Assembly (NCBI RefSeq): GCF_000719955.1 | Contig: NZ_JOII01000007.1 | Span: 124,001-188,000 of the forward strand | Direction: 5' to 3' | Length of the DNA: 64,000 nucleotides | Origin: Streptomyces albidoflavus | GTDB taxonomy: Bacteria; Actinomycetota; Actinomycetes; Streptomycetales; Streptomycetaceae | Shown here: positions 47,421-56,360 of the stretch, one piece after another | How the letters are laid out: each line of letters begins with the position of its first letter | How positions within the stretch are numbered: position 1 is the first letter of the stretch | The notes under the pieces: generated by a model | Seen by the model: the letters and a program-made list of their open reading frames with translations, nothing else | Database searches by the model: none | Told to the model about the DNA's origin: nothing | Made by a program: the position numbers and the translations under genes

Positions 47421-48221
47421 TCAGCCCAGCCGCCGCCAGCTCCACGTCGTGGACGCCTCCAGCGGGTCGAGCGGGGTGACCAGGCGCGGGGCCGTGTTGA
47501 GGCCGTTGGGCGGGCCGGTCTGCGGCTCGACGCAGACGGCCTCGGCCTGCTCGTCGTAGACCACCACCCACTGCTCGCGCGAGGTGACCTTCAGCTCCAG
47601 CTCGCCGGGCCAGAGAACCGTGACGTCGACACCCTCGGGCATGCCGAAGCAGTCGTCCCACGGGCCGGGGAGCGGGTCGGTCCGCCGCCCGGTCGGCAGG
47701 TGGTCGCCGCCGCGCTCCTCCTGCCAGGCCGCGTCGAACTCCAGCCGGACACCCTCCCCGCCCTGCCCGAGGTCGCGCAGGAACCAGGGGTGCCAGCCGG
47801 CCTGCGCCGGGAAGGAACTCTCGTACGCCTCGATGCCCAGGAAGAGCGTGAGCGCGCCCTCCTCCAGCGTGACCGTCTGCGTCACCCGGCCCGGGTAGGG
47901 CCACGGGTACCCCAGTTCGTAGCTGAGCACGGCCTCGGTGGCGGAGGCGCGGACCACCTTCCAGGGAACTTCGCGCCCGGTGCCGTGGATGGCGTGCGGC
48001 GGGTTGTTGAGCGGCAGCTGCCGCATCTCGGCGCCGTCCCGGAACCGTCCCTCGGCCACCCGGCCGCACCACGGCACCATCGGGAAGCTGCCGAACCCGG
48101 CGCCCTGGCGCAGCAGTTCCACGCCTCCGATCCGCAGGCTGGACAGCCGTCCGCCGTTCCCCGCGTCCACCGACACCTCGGCCTCGCCCGCGGCGAGCCT
48201 CACCACATCCTCAGTACTCAC
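47421..48221 (-). CDS. aldose 1-epimerase family protein
   Basis: A 266-residue beta-sandwich protein. GNGGRLSSLRIGGVELL is the opening strand pair, PMVPWCGRVAEGRF the conserved segment, PPHAIHGTGREVPW holds a catalytic His, GWHPWFLRDLG the second His, and AVCVEPQTGPPNGLN the general-base Glu. It interconverts sugar anomers or acts on a related sugar phosphate. It sits 53 bases upstream of pyrE. Confidence 0.94.
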   Translation of the reverse strand: MSTEDVVRLAAGEAEVSVDAGNGGRLSSLRIGGVELLRQGAGFGSFPMVPWCGRVAEGRFRDGAEMRQLPLNNPPHAIHGTGREVPWKVVRASATEAVLSYELGYPWPYPGRVTQTVTLEEGALTLFLGIEAYESSFPAQAGWHPWFLRDLGQGGEGVRLEFDAAWQEERGGDHLPTGRRTDPLPGPWDDCFGMPEGVDVTVLWPGELELKVTSREQWVVVYDEQAEAVCVEPQTGPPNGLNTAPRLVTPLDPLEASTTWSWRRLG

Positions 48222-48277
48222 GCCTCGACCCTAGAGGGTGACGGCGGGATGCACCGCGCGGCGGGGTCCCGGGCGGC

Positions 48278-49312
48278 TCAGGAGGAGCGGCGCCGCAGGG
48301 CCCGCCCCACCACCACGGCGGAGGCGACGACCAGGGCGGCGGCGGGGGCGGCCCAGCGCAGGGTGGCGGTGGTGGTGGAGGAGGACGGGGCGGGGACGGG
48401 GGCGTAGCGGCCGCGCGGGGGTGCGTGGTCGACCTCCTCGGCGCTGCGGCCGATCATCGTGCGCCGGGCGTGGGCGGCCTCGGCGGGCTCGATGTCGGGC
48501 ACCTCGATGACCTCCTCGACCTCCTCGTCGAGGTCGACCTCGTCCTCGTCGAACTCGTCCTCGTCCTCGGCGCCGTCCCGGCTGTGGAGGGCGGCCGCCA
48601 GTTCCTCGGGGGTGATCTCGTCGTCGTCGGTGAGGCCGGCCGGGCCCTGGGGCTTCGGCCCGTCCCCGGCCGTGTCGTCCTCGGACTCCTCGCCCCGCGC
48701 CTCGTCCTCGGGCTGCTTCCGGTCGCCGGCCCGCTCGTCCTCCCCGGCCGCGTCCGGTCCGGCCGCCGGGGTTCCGCCGACCGGTGCGTCCTGGAGCGCC
48801 CCGGCGTCGCCGCCGGCACCCTGGCCCGCGTCGGCCGGCCCCTGCCCGGAGGCACCTGGCCGTCCGCCCGCGTCCCCGGCGAGCGCTTCCACCGCCTGGG
48901 TGAGCAGGGCGCGGATCCCGCGCTCCGCCGCCGCCGGGTCGAGCCGGGCGCCCCGGCCCTCGACGCGGGAGCGCACCTCCAGCACGACGCGGGTGCCGCC
49001 CTCGGCCGGGGTGAGCCGGAGCCGTACGGTGGCCCGCCCGTGGCCGGTGCCGCGGGCCTCGCCGCCCTCCGCCTCGAAGACGTAGGTGCCGTCGGCCTCG
49101 GTGGTCAGCCGGAGCGTGCCCCGGTAGGTGATGGTGCGCCCGTCCAGCCGCAGCCGCAGCCGCCCGGTCAGGGCACCGGCGGCGCCTTCCGCACCCCCGT
49201 CGGCCGCGGGATCGAGCTGGAGTCCGGGTACGCCGCGGACGGCCGTCGCGGGGGCCCGCAGCGCGACGCGCAGGGCCTCGGCGGGCACCGGAACGAACAC
49301 CTCATGCTCCAT
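48278..49312 (-). CDS. SRPBCC (CoxG-like) domain protein with acidic linker and C-terminal anchor
   Basis: A 344-residue protein. Residues 1-150 form a CoxG/SRPBCC fold (MEHEVFVPVPAEALRVALRAPATAVRGVPG, later ATVRLRLTPAEGGTRVVLEVRSRVEG). Residues 155-300 are disordered and strongly acidic, with runs such as EDEDEFDEDEVDLDEEVEE. The end is a hydrophobic helix AAPAAALVVASAVVVG plus RALRRRSS, a tail anchor. CoxG relatives act in membrane recruitment during carbon monoxide dehydrogenase maturation, but no cox genes are here; the function is unknown. Confidence 0.85.
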   Translation of the reverse strand: MEHEVFVPVPAEALRVALRAPATAVRGVPGLQLDPAADGGAEGAAGALTGRLRLRLDGRTITYRGTLRLTTEADGTYVFEAEGGEARGTGHGRATVRLRLTPAEGGTRVVLEVRSRVEGRGARLDPAAAERGIRALLTQAVEALAGDAGGRPGASGQGPADAGQGAGGDAGALQDAPVGGTPAAGPDAAGEDERAGDRKQPEDEARGEESEDDTAGDGPKPQGPAGLTDDDEITPEELAAALHSRDGAEDEDEFDEDEVDLDEEVEEVIEVPDIEPAEAAHARRTMIGRSAEEVDHAPPRGRYAPVPAPSSSTTTATLRWAAPAAALVVASAVVVGRALRRRSS

Positions 49313-49406
49313 GCCAGCCGAGCCTACCCACGCCGACGCCGTCCTGTACCCGCGTCGACGGCGCCGGAAGGGCTCCGGCCCCCTGCCGCCGCCCGCTTCC
49401 GGAGGC

Positions 49407-51086
49407 TCAGTGCGGGTAGCGCGGGTGGCTGAGGGTGGAGGGCGGCAGGTCCGGCAACCGGGTGGCCTCGGCGGCCAGGCCGCCGGCGCGCAGGGCGGCC
49501 CCGTCCAGCCTGAGCGGGGGCCCGCCGTCACCGGGGGGCGCCAGCGTCAGCGGCGGGCGCTCCCGGCCCGCGAGGAGGAACCCCCAGTCGGGCGCCTTCG
49601 GGTGGTCGCGCGGGGCGCGGTCCGGGCCGAAGGCGAAGGCCCCGTCGGTCCCGGAGGCGCTGTAGGGGGTGGTGAGCAGCCCGGCCGCGCGCAGGGTCGC
49701 GTCGACGGTCCAGAAGGTCTTCGGGCGGTCGGCGGGCGAGCCTGAGTGGACGGCGATCCTGCCGCCGGGGGCGAGCACCCGCGCGGCCAGGCCGAAGAAC
49801 TCCTCGGAGTACAGCTTGGTGCTGGAGGTGATGCCGGGGTGCGGCAGGTCGGCGATGACCACGTCGTACCCGCCGCCGGGCCGCGCGCCGATCCCCGTAC
49901 GGGCCGACCGCAGCCAGTCGAAGGCGTCGGCGGTGACCGGGTGGAGGCGGCGGTCGCCGTAGGCGTGGTCGTTGAGGGTGGTCAGGCCCGGGTCGCGGCG
50001 GGCCAGGTCGACCACGGCCGGGTCGAGTTCGACCAGGTCGACCCGGCGCACGCCCGGGTGGCGCAGGACCTCGCGGGCGGCCAGGCCGTCCCCGCCGCCG
50101 AGGATCAGGACGCGGGCGTGCGGACCCGCCATCGCGGGGTGCACCAGCCCCTCGTGGTAGCCGTGTTCGTCGGCGCCGCTGACCCGCAGCCGGCCGTCCA
50201 GGTAGAGGGCGAGGGTGGGCCCCCTGCCGCCGGTGAGGACGATCTCCTGGACCTCGCTCTGCACGGCGACGCGTACGTCGGCCCCGTACATCGCCCGGCG
50301 GGCCGCGTCCTCGAAGTCGCCGACGAGGGCGGCGGCGGTGCCGAGCAGGGCGAGGACGGTGACGTCGAGGAGGACCAGCAGCCGCCGGGAACGCCGGGAG
50401 AGGTCGCGGCCGAAGAGGCCGAGGACCAGCGCGCCCCCGGCGAAGGCGTTGACGGCGCCGGTCAGCAGGGCGCCGGTGAGCTGGCCGAGGAGGGGCAGCA
50501 GCAGGAAGGGGAAGGCGAGGCCGCCGACGAGGGCGCCCACGTAGTCGGCGGCGAAGAGGTCGGCGACGGCGCCGCCCGCGTCCTGCCGGCGGATGCGCTG
50601 CATCATCTCCATCAGCAGCGGCACCTCGGCGCCGATCAGCACGCCGATCAGCAGCGAGAAGCCCACCATCAGGAACCGGGCGCCGCCCAGCCCGCCGGCG
50701 AACCACTCGGGGGACCAGGCGAAGGAGGCGTAGAGCGCCAGCGCGCTGACCCCGCCGACCAGCGCGAGGATCGCCTCGACGACGCCGAAACCCAGTGCGG
50801 CGCGGCAGCGGAGTCGTTTCGCCAACAGCGCGCCCACGCCCATCGCGAAGACCATCACGGAGAGCACCACGGACGCCTGGGTGACCGAGTCACCCATCAG
50901 GTACGAGGCGAGGGCGACCAGTTCCAGTTCGTAGACCAGGCCGCAGGCGGCGCAGACGAAGACGGTGGCGAGCACCAGCAGCCGCGCCGGGCCCGGTCCG
51001 ACCGGCAGCCCGCCGCTGAACTCCCGCCCCCGCGCACCACGTTCTGCTCCGGGCACGGGTCGGGTCGGGGCTACGGGTTCCGTCAC
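49407..51086 (-). CDS. membrane-fused spermidine synthase-like protein
   Basis: A 559-residue fusion. Residues 30-265 carry about seven or eight membrane helices ([24 protein letters not shown] first); residues 275-530 are a spermidine-synthase fold with [39 protein letters not shown] (AdoMet loop) and [10 protein letters not shown], where soluble enzymes have DxxDP. The family is common in actinobacteria and proteobacteria, and whether it makes polyamines is unclear because the membrane part suggests another aminopropyl acceptor. Confidence 0.93.
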   Translation of the reverse strand: MTEPVAPTRPVPGAERGARGREFSGGLPVGPGPARLLVLATVFVCAACGLVYELELVALASYLMGDSVTQASVVLSVMVFAMGVGALLAKRLRCRAALGFGVVEAILALVGGVSALALYASFAWSPEWFAGGLGGARFLMVGFSLLIGVLIGAEVPLLMEMMQRIRRQDAGGAVADLFAADYVGALVGGLAFPFLLLPLLGQLTGALLTGAVNAFAGGALVLGLFGRDLSRRSRRLLVLLDVTVLALLGTAAALVGDFEDAARRAMYGADVRVAVQSEVQEIVLTGGRGPTLALYLDGRLRVSGADEHGYHEGLVHPAMAGPHARVLILGGGDGLAAREVLRHPGVRRVDLVELDPAVVDLARRDPGLTTLNDHAYGDRRLHPVTADAFDWLRSARTGIGARPGGGYDVVIADLPHPGITSSTKLYSEEFFGLAARVLAPGGRIAVHSGSPADRPKTFWTVDATLRAAGLLTTPYSASGTDGAFAFGPDRAPRDHPKAPDWGFLLAGRERPPLTLAPPGDGGPPLRLDGAALRAGGLAAEATRLPDLPPSTLSHPRYPH

Positions 51087-51289
51087 CCGGTGAACGCTAC
51101 GTCACCACTCCGCCACGTCCTGTCACCCGTAAGAGTGCCCCAGGAGCGGGGAGCGGGCGCGGGCGCACCCGGTCGCCCCGCACCGCGCACGCCGACGCCC
51201 CGCACGCCCCACCGGACACCCCGGACCCACCCGGCGCACCCGCACCGGAGCTCCTGCCTCACGCGGCCCCCGCGACCTCGCGAGGCGGT

Positions 51290-51835
51290 TCAGGAGTGGG
51301 CCGCCTCCGCCGTCTCGCGCACCCGGCGGGCGCTGCGCGCGCCGGCCCGGGAGCGGGTGACGACGAGCTGCCCCTCCTCCGGGTAGGCGTGCCAGGTCCG
51401 CCAGTGCATCTGGCCGTCGCGCCACTGGGCGATCAGGGCGGTGAAGGCGTCGGGACTGCCTGGGAAAACCCCGGCGAGGCCGTGCGGGTGGTCGGCGACC
51501 AGGGCCAGCAGCTCCTGGGCACGCCCGGAGAAGGCGCTCGGCGTCATCACCTCGACGCGTGCGGAGAACTCGTACTCCCAGTCGCCGACCCGCTCCGAGA
51601 CGCCGACCGGCAGCGGGCTCTTGCTGCCGGGGATGCAGGCCACGGTCTCCGAGCAGACGCCGCGCTCCTGCTCCAGCAGGACCTGGTGGGAGGCGCCCAG
51701 CAGCCTGAGCTGCAACGCGGTGCCGCCGAGGCGGAGATCGAGGGTGGCGAGGGCGGGCAGCGGCTCGCGGCCCAGGGCCCAGGCGAGGTCGGAGGCACGT
51801 GTATCGGTGTAGACGGTCTTGAGGGTCGTGAGCAT
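51290..51835 (-). CDS. DUF2617 family protein
   Basis: A 181-residue protein of a Streptomyces/actinobacterial family without known function. LKTVYTDTRASDLAWALGREPLPALATLDL, ALQLRLLGASHQVLLEQ, and GDWEYEFSARVEVMTPSAFSGRAQEL mark it, with FPGSPDAFTALIAQWRDGQMHWRTWHAYPEEGQLV near the end. ATG 51835 is used; ATG 51853 is possible. The segment is beta-rich and soluble. Confidence 0.88.
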   Translation of the reverse strand: MLTTLKTVYTDTRASDLAWALGREPLPALATLDLRLGGTALQLRLLGASHQVLLEQERGVCSETVACIPGSKSPLPVGVSERVGDWEYEFSARVEVMTPSAFSGRAQELLALVADHPHGLAGVFPGSPDAFTALIAQWRDGQMHWRTWHAYPEEGQLVVTRSRAGARSARRVRETAEAAHS

Positions 51836-52257
51836 GACTCGGCTCCGCAACACGCAGGAATGGGTGGCCGCCCCTCACGGGAACTCGGAGTGCGCGGGCG
51901 GGCGCCGGCGAAGTCCGGGGGGCTGTATGGACGGATTCGAGGGAATCACGAACCACCTTGGCGCCACAGCGTTTTTACCCGATCACAGAGGGTTTCCATC
52001 CCCCCGGGGGTGAAATAGCTCAACCGTTCAACCATCTACACCCGCAACCTCACCGGCGCCCCCGCCACACGAGCCCCGCACGCCCCAATTCCCGCTTCAC
52101 GCAGGTGAATCGATTCCCCCTCCCCCCACGGACACGCCCCCGGCGCCCACGCCCGCGCTCCCCCGTGCGAGGCGGTCCCCCGGACGCGGGGGCGTACGAG
52201 ATCCGGCGCACGCGAGGTGAGCGCGCGCCGGAAGCGAGCCGCGGGCCGCGCGGTGCG
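51836..52257. other. 422-base gap without a recognised gene
   Basis: It contains an AT-richer stretch at 51940-52060 that probably holds the promoter of the DUF2617 gene, and a CCCCCGGGGG palindrome near 52004. No convincing coding frame is seen on either strand. Confidence 0.5.
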
Positions 52258-52563
52258 TCAGCTGCCGCCGCCGCAGCCGCCGCCACCCCCGCAGGAGGAG
52301 CCGCCACCGCAGCTGTGCCCGCCCCCGGACGATCCCCCGTCCGACGAACCGCCGCCCGAGGAACCGCTGTCCGAGGAGCCGCTGTCCCACCAGCCGCCCC
52401 CGCCGCCGCAGCTCCCGCCGACGGCACCCGAGCTCGAACTCGAACCCGAACCCGATCCCGACCCCCAGCCGGACCGGCGCCTGCGCTTCGCCGACGCCTT
52501 GCTCCGCCGCGCCGCGATCACGCACACCACACCCACCACCACGAATCCCGCGAATACGAACAT
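52258..52563 (-). CDS. small membrane protein with Gly/Ser/Cys-rich tail
   Basis: A 101-residue protein from ATG 52563 with GGGAGGG upstream. A single N-terminal helix (MFVFAGFVVVGVVCVIAA) is followed by a basic stop (KASAKRRRR), placing the rest probably in the cytoplasm, then Ser/Gly runs and a tail of GGGSSDGGSSGGGHSCGGG type with five cysteines. The C-terminal block recalls the CGGGGG ends of TPM-domain membrane proteins but has no such domain. It may bind metal or self-associate. Function is unknown. Confidence 0.72.
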   Translation of the reverse strand: MFVFAGFVVVGVVCVIAARRSKASAKRRRRSGWGSGSGSGSSSSSGAVGGSCGGGGGWWDSGSSDSGSSGGGSSDGGSSGGGHSCGGGSSCGGGGGCGGGS

Positions 52564-52822
52564 CACTGCCCTCCCCGTAGTCGTCCCCGTCCCCCTGTGT
52601 CCGCCGGAGCCTCCCACCGGTTCTCCCGGTCGCGGGCGGCCCGGCGTGACGGGTTCGCCTTGACGATCCCCCCGCCGCCCGCCGCCCAAAGCGGAGTTGA
52701 GGAACTCCAGAGGTTCGCGCCCGCACGCCCCGCCCCACACCCCCGCCCGGCCCCGCCTGGCACAATGGCCGCTCGGCACGGGTCCGGCACGCCGGACAGG
52801 GCGCGACGGACGGCGGAACACC

Positions 52823-54001
52823 ATGAACGACAGGCCCCTCCTCAACCGCAGGCTGGCCGAATTCGGCACCACGGTCTTCGCCGAGATGTCGGCCCTGGCC
52901 CAGGCCACCGGCGCCATCAACCTCGGCCAGGGCTTCCCCGACACCGACGGCCCCGAGGAGGTCCGCGAGGCCGCGGTCCGGGCCCTGCGCGACGGCCTCG
53001 GCAACCAGTACCCGCCCGGCCCCGGCGTCCCCGAGCTGCGCCACGCCATCGCCGAGCACCAGCAGCACCGGTACGCGCTCACCTACGACCCCGACACCGA
53101 GGTCCTGGTCACCGCCGGCGCCACCGAGGCCATCGCCGCCTCCCTGCTGGCCCTGGTCGAGCCGGGCGACGAGGTCATCGCCCTGGAGCCGTACTACGAC
53201 TCCTACGCCGCCTCCATCGCGCTGGCCGGCGGGACCCGCGTCCCCGTCCAGCTCCGCCCCGACACCGAGTCCGGCACCTTCCGCCTCGACCTCGACGAGC
53301 TGCGCGACGCCGTCACCCCGCGCACCCGCCTCCTCCTGCTCAACACCCCGCACAACCCGACCGGCACCGTGCTGACCCGCGACGAACTCACCGCCGTCGC
53401 CGCACTCGCCGTCGAACGCGACCTCCTGGTCGTCACCGACGAGGTCTACGAACACCTCGTCCTGGACGGCGCCCACCTGCCGCTCGCCTCGTTCCCGGGG
53501 ATGCGGGAGCGGACCGTGACCATCTCCTCCTCGGGCAAGACCTTCTCCTTCACCGGCTGGAAGGTCGGCTGGGTCACCTCCACCCCCGCCCTGGTCTCCG
53601 CCGTCCGCTCGGCCAAGCAGTTCCTCACCTTCGTCTCGGCCGGCCCCTTCCAGTACGCCATCGCCGAGGCCCTGCGCCTGCCCGACGCCTACTACGACGA
53701 CCTGCGCAACTCCCTGCGCGCCAAGCGCGCCCTGCTCACCGACGGCCTCACCGCCGCCGGCTTCGGCGTCTTCCGCCCCTCGGGCACGTACTTCATCACC
53801 ACCGACGTCCGCCCCCTCGGCCACACCGACGGCATCGACTTCTGCCGCCACCTCCCCTCCCGCGCCGGCGTCGTCGCCATCCCCAACGCCGTCTTCTACG
53901 ACGACAAGCCCGCCGGCTCCCCCTTCGTCCGCTTCGCCTTCTGCAAGAAGGACGAGGTACTGAACGAGGCGGCGGAGAGGCTGGCGGGGCTGGGGGGCTA
54001 G
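52823..54001 (+). CDS. PLP-dependent class I aminotransferase
   Basis: A 392-residue fold-type I enzyme. TGAINLGQGFPDTDGPEEV is the substrate-side opening, NTPHNPTGTVLTRDEL the phosphate region, VVTDEVYEHLVLDG the PLP Asp/Tyr, and SSSGKTFSFTGWKVGW the Schiff-base Lys. It resembles the DapC/methionine-aminotransferase YbdL group and kynurenine aminotransferases. N-succinyldiaminopimelate, methionine or kynurenine are candidate donors; the local kynurenine genes make the last worth testing. Confidence 0.94.
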   Translation: MNDRPLLNRRLAEFGTTVFAEMSALAQATGAINLGQGFPDTDGPEEVREAAVRALRDGLGNQYPPGPGVPELRHAIAEHQQHRYALTYDPDTEVLVTAGATEAIAASLLALVEPGDEVIALEPYYDSYAASIALAGGTRVPVQLRPDTESGTFRLDLDELRDAVTPRTRLLLLNTPHNPTGTVLTRDELTAVAALAVERDLLVVTDEVYEHLVLDGAHLPLASFPGMRERTVTISSSGKTFSFTGWKVGWVTSTPALVSAVRSAKQFLTFVSAGPFQYAIAEALRLPDAYYDDLRNSLRAKRALLTDGLTAAGFGVFRPSGTYFITTDVRPLGHTDGIDFCRHLPSRAGVVAIPNAVFYDDKPAGSPFVRFAFCKKDEVLNEAAERLAGLGG

Positions 54002-54042
54002 GAGATGGCGGAGGGCAGCACCAGGAACGACCCGGTGTTCCG

Positions 54043-54138
54043 CGCACCTACGAGGGACCGGGCCGCACGCCCACCCGCGACGAGGTACGGGACACCGTGG
54101 CCGACGCCGTACTGTCCGAGGCCGCCGGGAGCGGCTGA
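54043..54138 (+). pseudogene. possible gene remnant (C-terminal scrap)
   Basis: A 31-codon frame reading RTYEGPGRTPTRDEVRDTVADAVLSEAAGSG with high third-position GC has no start codon or upstream body. It looks like the tail of a lost gene between the aminotransferase and the Phd-like gene. Weak evidence. Confidence 0.25.
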
Positions 54139-54160
54139 CCAGCACGTGCCAGGCGGCCGG

Positions 54161-54598
54161 TCAGGGTCGGCCCCGGCCCCTCGACTCGGCCTTCCCCCGC
54201 GCGATGGCCCGCCATGACACGACCGCCCGGCGCACCCCGTCGCCCGTGCTCAACTCGGCGGCGTCGGAGAGGGATTCGAGGAGTTCGAGGGTGAAGGCGC
54301 GGGTTTCGCGGGCGTCGAGGTGGCGGGTCCAGGGGAAGACCTCGGGGAGGGCCGCCTGGAGGGACTTGGCGCCGTCCTTCTGCTTCAGCAGGGCGAGGAA
54401 GAGGCGGGAGGCCGTGGTCAGGTTCTTCTCGGCGATCTCGGCCACCGATGCCGTGGTCAGGACCAGGTCCGGCGCGTCCTGGAGGGTGAGGCGGAGCCGC
54501 CCCGCGGTCGCGACCCTCGCCGCGACGCCCCGCGGGTTCCGGAAAAGGTCGGTGAAGGAGACGGACGCCGACTCCGCACCGGGATGAGTGACAGCCAT
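54161..54598 (-). CDS. hypothetical protein, Phd antitoxin-like N-terminus
   Basis: A 145-residue protein. FTDLFRNPRGVAARVATAGRLRLTLQDAPDLVLTTA resembles the fold of Phd/YefM antitoxins, where a short strand-helix domain binds DNA; the C-terminal half is helical (NLTTASRLFLALLKQKDGAKSLQAALPEVFPW). I cannot name a family with certainty. No toxin gene is adjacent; only a 31-codon scrap lies beyond its 3' end on the other strand. It could be an orphan antitoxin. Confidence 0.55.
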   Translation of the reverse strand: MAVTHPGAESASVSFTDLFRNPRGVAARVATAGRLRLTLQDAPDLVLTTASVAEIAEKNLTTASRLFLALLKQKDGAKSLQAALPEVFPWTRHLDARETRAFTLELLESLSDAAELSTGDGVRRAVVSWRAIARGKAESRGRGRP

Positions 54599-54732
54599 CC
54601 TCAGAGTGTCGCCGGAGTGCGGGAGCCACGGACCCCCGGCGCAGGGGCGTGCGGGGGCGGCGCACGGCGCACTGGGCGCGCGGGGTCGTTCCGCGGGCCC
54701 ACGCACGTCCGGAACGCCACCCTCGCCCCCGT

Positions 54733-55173
54733 TCACCCCAGCTCGTGGGCGAACCGGTAAGCGACCTTCCGCTCCCCGTGCCGCGCCGTGTACGAACCGG
54801 AGCCGGCCAGGCGTCGGAGGGGGTCGGCGGTGTGGGTGGGGACGACGGTGAAGGCGCATTCGACGCCTTCGGGGGTGAAGGTGGCGCGCTCCTCCAGGAC
54901 GAAGGTGCCGGTGCGGCCCGCCACCGTGCCGGTGAGGAGCTGGATGCCGGTGCAGAAGCCGGTGGTGGGGGCGGAGCCGTCCTCGGGGACCGTGTACGCG
55001 ATGGTGTACGCGCAGGTGGTGCGGGTCGCCTCGATGGCGCCGGAGTAGGTGTTGGCGACCAGGGCGCGGGCCAGGCGGACGGGGCCGTCCTGCGGGCCCA
55101 GGGGGGATTCCTGCCAGTCGTCGCAGACGAAGTGGCCGTGGGTCTCGGCGGGCGCAGGGTTCTCGGCGGGCAT
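54733..55173 (-). CDS. DUF3224 family protein
   Basis: A 146-residue beta-barrel protein of the DUF3224 (lipocalin/AOC-like) family. ALVANTYSGAIEATRTTCAYTIAYT, GFCTGIQLLTGTVAGRTGTFVLEERATF, and LAGSGSYTARHGERKVAYRF are the barrel strands. Family members are usually next to a YafY/WYL regulator, as here. The two genes diverge around a perfect inverted repeat, so expression is probably under that regulator. Molecular function is unknown. Confidence 0.92.
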   Translation of the reverse strand: MPAENPAPAETHGHFVCDDWQESPLGPQDGPVRLARALVANTYSGAIEATRTTCAYTIAYTVPEDGSAPTTGFCTGIQLLTGTVAGRTGTFVLEERATFTPEGVECAFTVVPTHTADPLRRLAGSGSYTARHGERKVAYRFAHELG

Positions 55174-55240
55174 GGGGGCGGGTCCTTCCGGAGGGGAGCG
55201 GGCGGCGGGTGCCGTCCTCGCACCGGAGAGCCTGGTGGGC

Positions 55241-55265
55241 GTACCTGACACCTCCTGTCAGGTAC
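55241..55265. promoter_or_regulatory. WYL-regulator operator
   Basis: GTACCTGACA and TGTCAGGTAC form perfect 10-base arms around CCTCC, between the divergent DUF3224 and YafY-type genes. It is 26 bases before the regulator's ATG. Confidence 0.8.
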
Positions 55266-55291
55266 CGGTGGCGGGGGCGCAGAATGCCCGC

Positions 55292-56278
55292 ATGCGTGCG
55301 GACCGGCTCGTCTCCCTGCTCCTGCTGCTCCAGAACCGGGGGCGGCTGACCGCGCCCGAACTCGCCGCGGAGCTGGAGGTGTCGGTCCGTACCGTCTACC
55401 GGGACGTGGAGGCGCTGGCCGCCTCCGGGGTCCCTGTCGTGGCCGAGCGCGGGCCTCTCGGCGGCTACCGCCTCCTGGACGGTTACCGCACCCGGCTGAC
55501 CGGCCTCAACGAGGCCGAGGCGGGCGCCCTGCCGCTGGCCGCGCTGCCCGGGCAGGCCCAGGATCTGGGGCTCGGCCCGGTGCTCGCCTCGGCCCGGCGG
55601 AAGGTCGGGGCGGCCCTGCCGGACGCGGCGGCCGAGCGGATGCGGCTGGTCGGGGAGCGGTTCCACGTGGACGCGCCGGGCTGGTTCCGGGAGGCCGATC
55701 CGGCCGGGCACCTCGCGGCGGTCGCCCGGGCGGTGTGGGAGCAGCGGGTGGTGCGGGCGCGCTACCGGCGGTGGCGGGGTGAGGTGCGCCGGGAGCTGTG
55801 CCCGCTCGGGATCGTCCTCAAGGGCGGCCTGTGGTACCTGGTCGCGGCCTCCGGCGAGCGGGCGGACGGCCCGGTGCGGACGTACCGGATCGCGCGGCTG
55901 GCGGAGGCGGAGGTGACGGGTGCGCGGTTCGCGCGGCCCGAGGGGTTCGGTCTGGCCGAGTACTGGGCGCGGTCGGCGGAGCGGCTGGCGGCGGCGGTGC
56001 GCCGGGATACGGCGGTGGTGCGCGTGTCGCCCCGGGCGGTGAGGCTGCTGCCGATGCTCTTCGGGGCGGCGGGGAGCGAGGCCGTCGCAGGTGCCGGGGA
56101 GCCGGACGCGGCGGGGTGGGTGGAGGTGCGGCTGCCGGTGGAGGCGGAGGCGGTGGCCGTGGGGGACCTGCTGCGGCTGGGGGCCGAGGCGGAGGTGCTG
56201 GCTCCGGCGGGGCTGCGGGCGGCGGTGGCGCGGACGGTGGCGGAGCTGGCCGGGACGTACGGGAGGTACGAGGGGTGA
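55292..56278 (+). CDS. YafY/WYL-domain transcriptional regulator
   Basis: A 328-residue regulator. Residues 3-60 are a winged helix (RADRLVSLLLLLQNRGRLTAPELAAELEVSVRTVYRDVEAL), then GPLGGYRLLDGYR. The WYL domain covers about 140-215 (RVVRARYRRWRGEVRRELCPLGIVLKGGLWYLVAA) and the WCX C-terminal domain the rest. WYL domains bind nucleic acid or small ligands. It most likely controls itself and the divergent DUF3224 gene through the shared operator. Confidence 0.95.
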   Translation: MRADRLVSLLLLLQNRGRLTAPELAAELEVSVRTVYRDVEALAASGVPVVAERGPLGGYRLLDGYRTRLTGLNEAEAGALPLAALPGQAQDLGLGPVLASARRKVGAALPDAAAERMRLVGERFHVDAPGWFREADPAGHLAAVARAVWEQRVVRARYRRWRGEVRRELCPLGIVLKGGLWYLVAASGERADGPVRTYRIARLAEAEVTGARFARPEGFGLAEYWARSAERLAAAVRRDTAVVRVSPRAVRLLPMLFGAAGSEAVAGAGEPDAAGWVEVRLPVEAEAVAVGDLLRLGAEAEVLAPAGLRAAVARTVAELAGTYGRYEG

Positions 56279-56294
56279 GCCGTCGGCGGACGCG

Positions 56295-56332
56295 CCGGAG
56301 CCCGCCCCGCTGGGGTGCGGGACGGGCTCCGG
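56295..56332. terminator. bidirectional terminator hairpin
   Basis: CCGGAGCCCG and its exact complement flank an inner CCCCGC/GCGGG pair, between the convergent WYL and YbjN genes. Confidence 0.7.
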
Positions 56333-56360
56333 GGTGCCGTGGGGCGGGAGGGGGTGCCCC

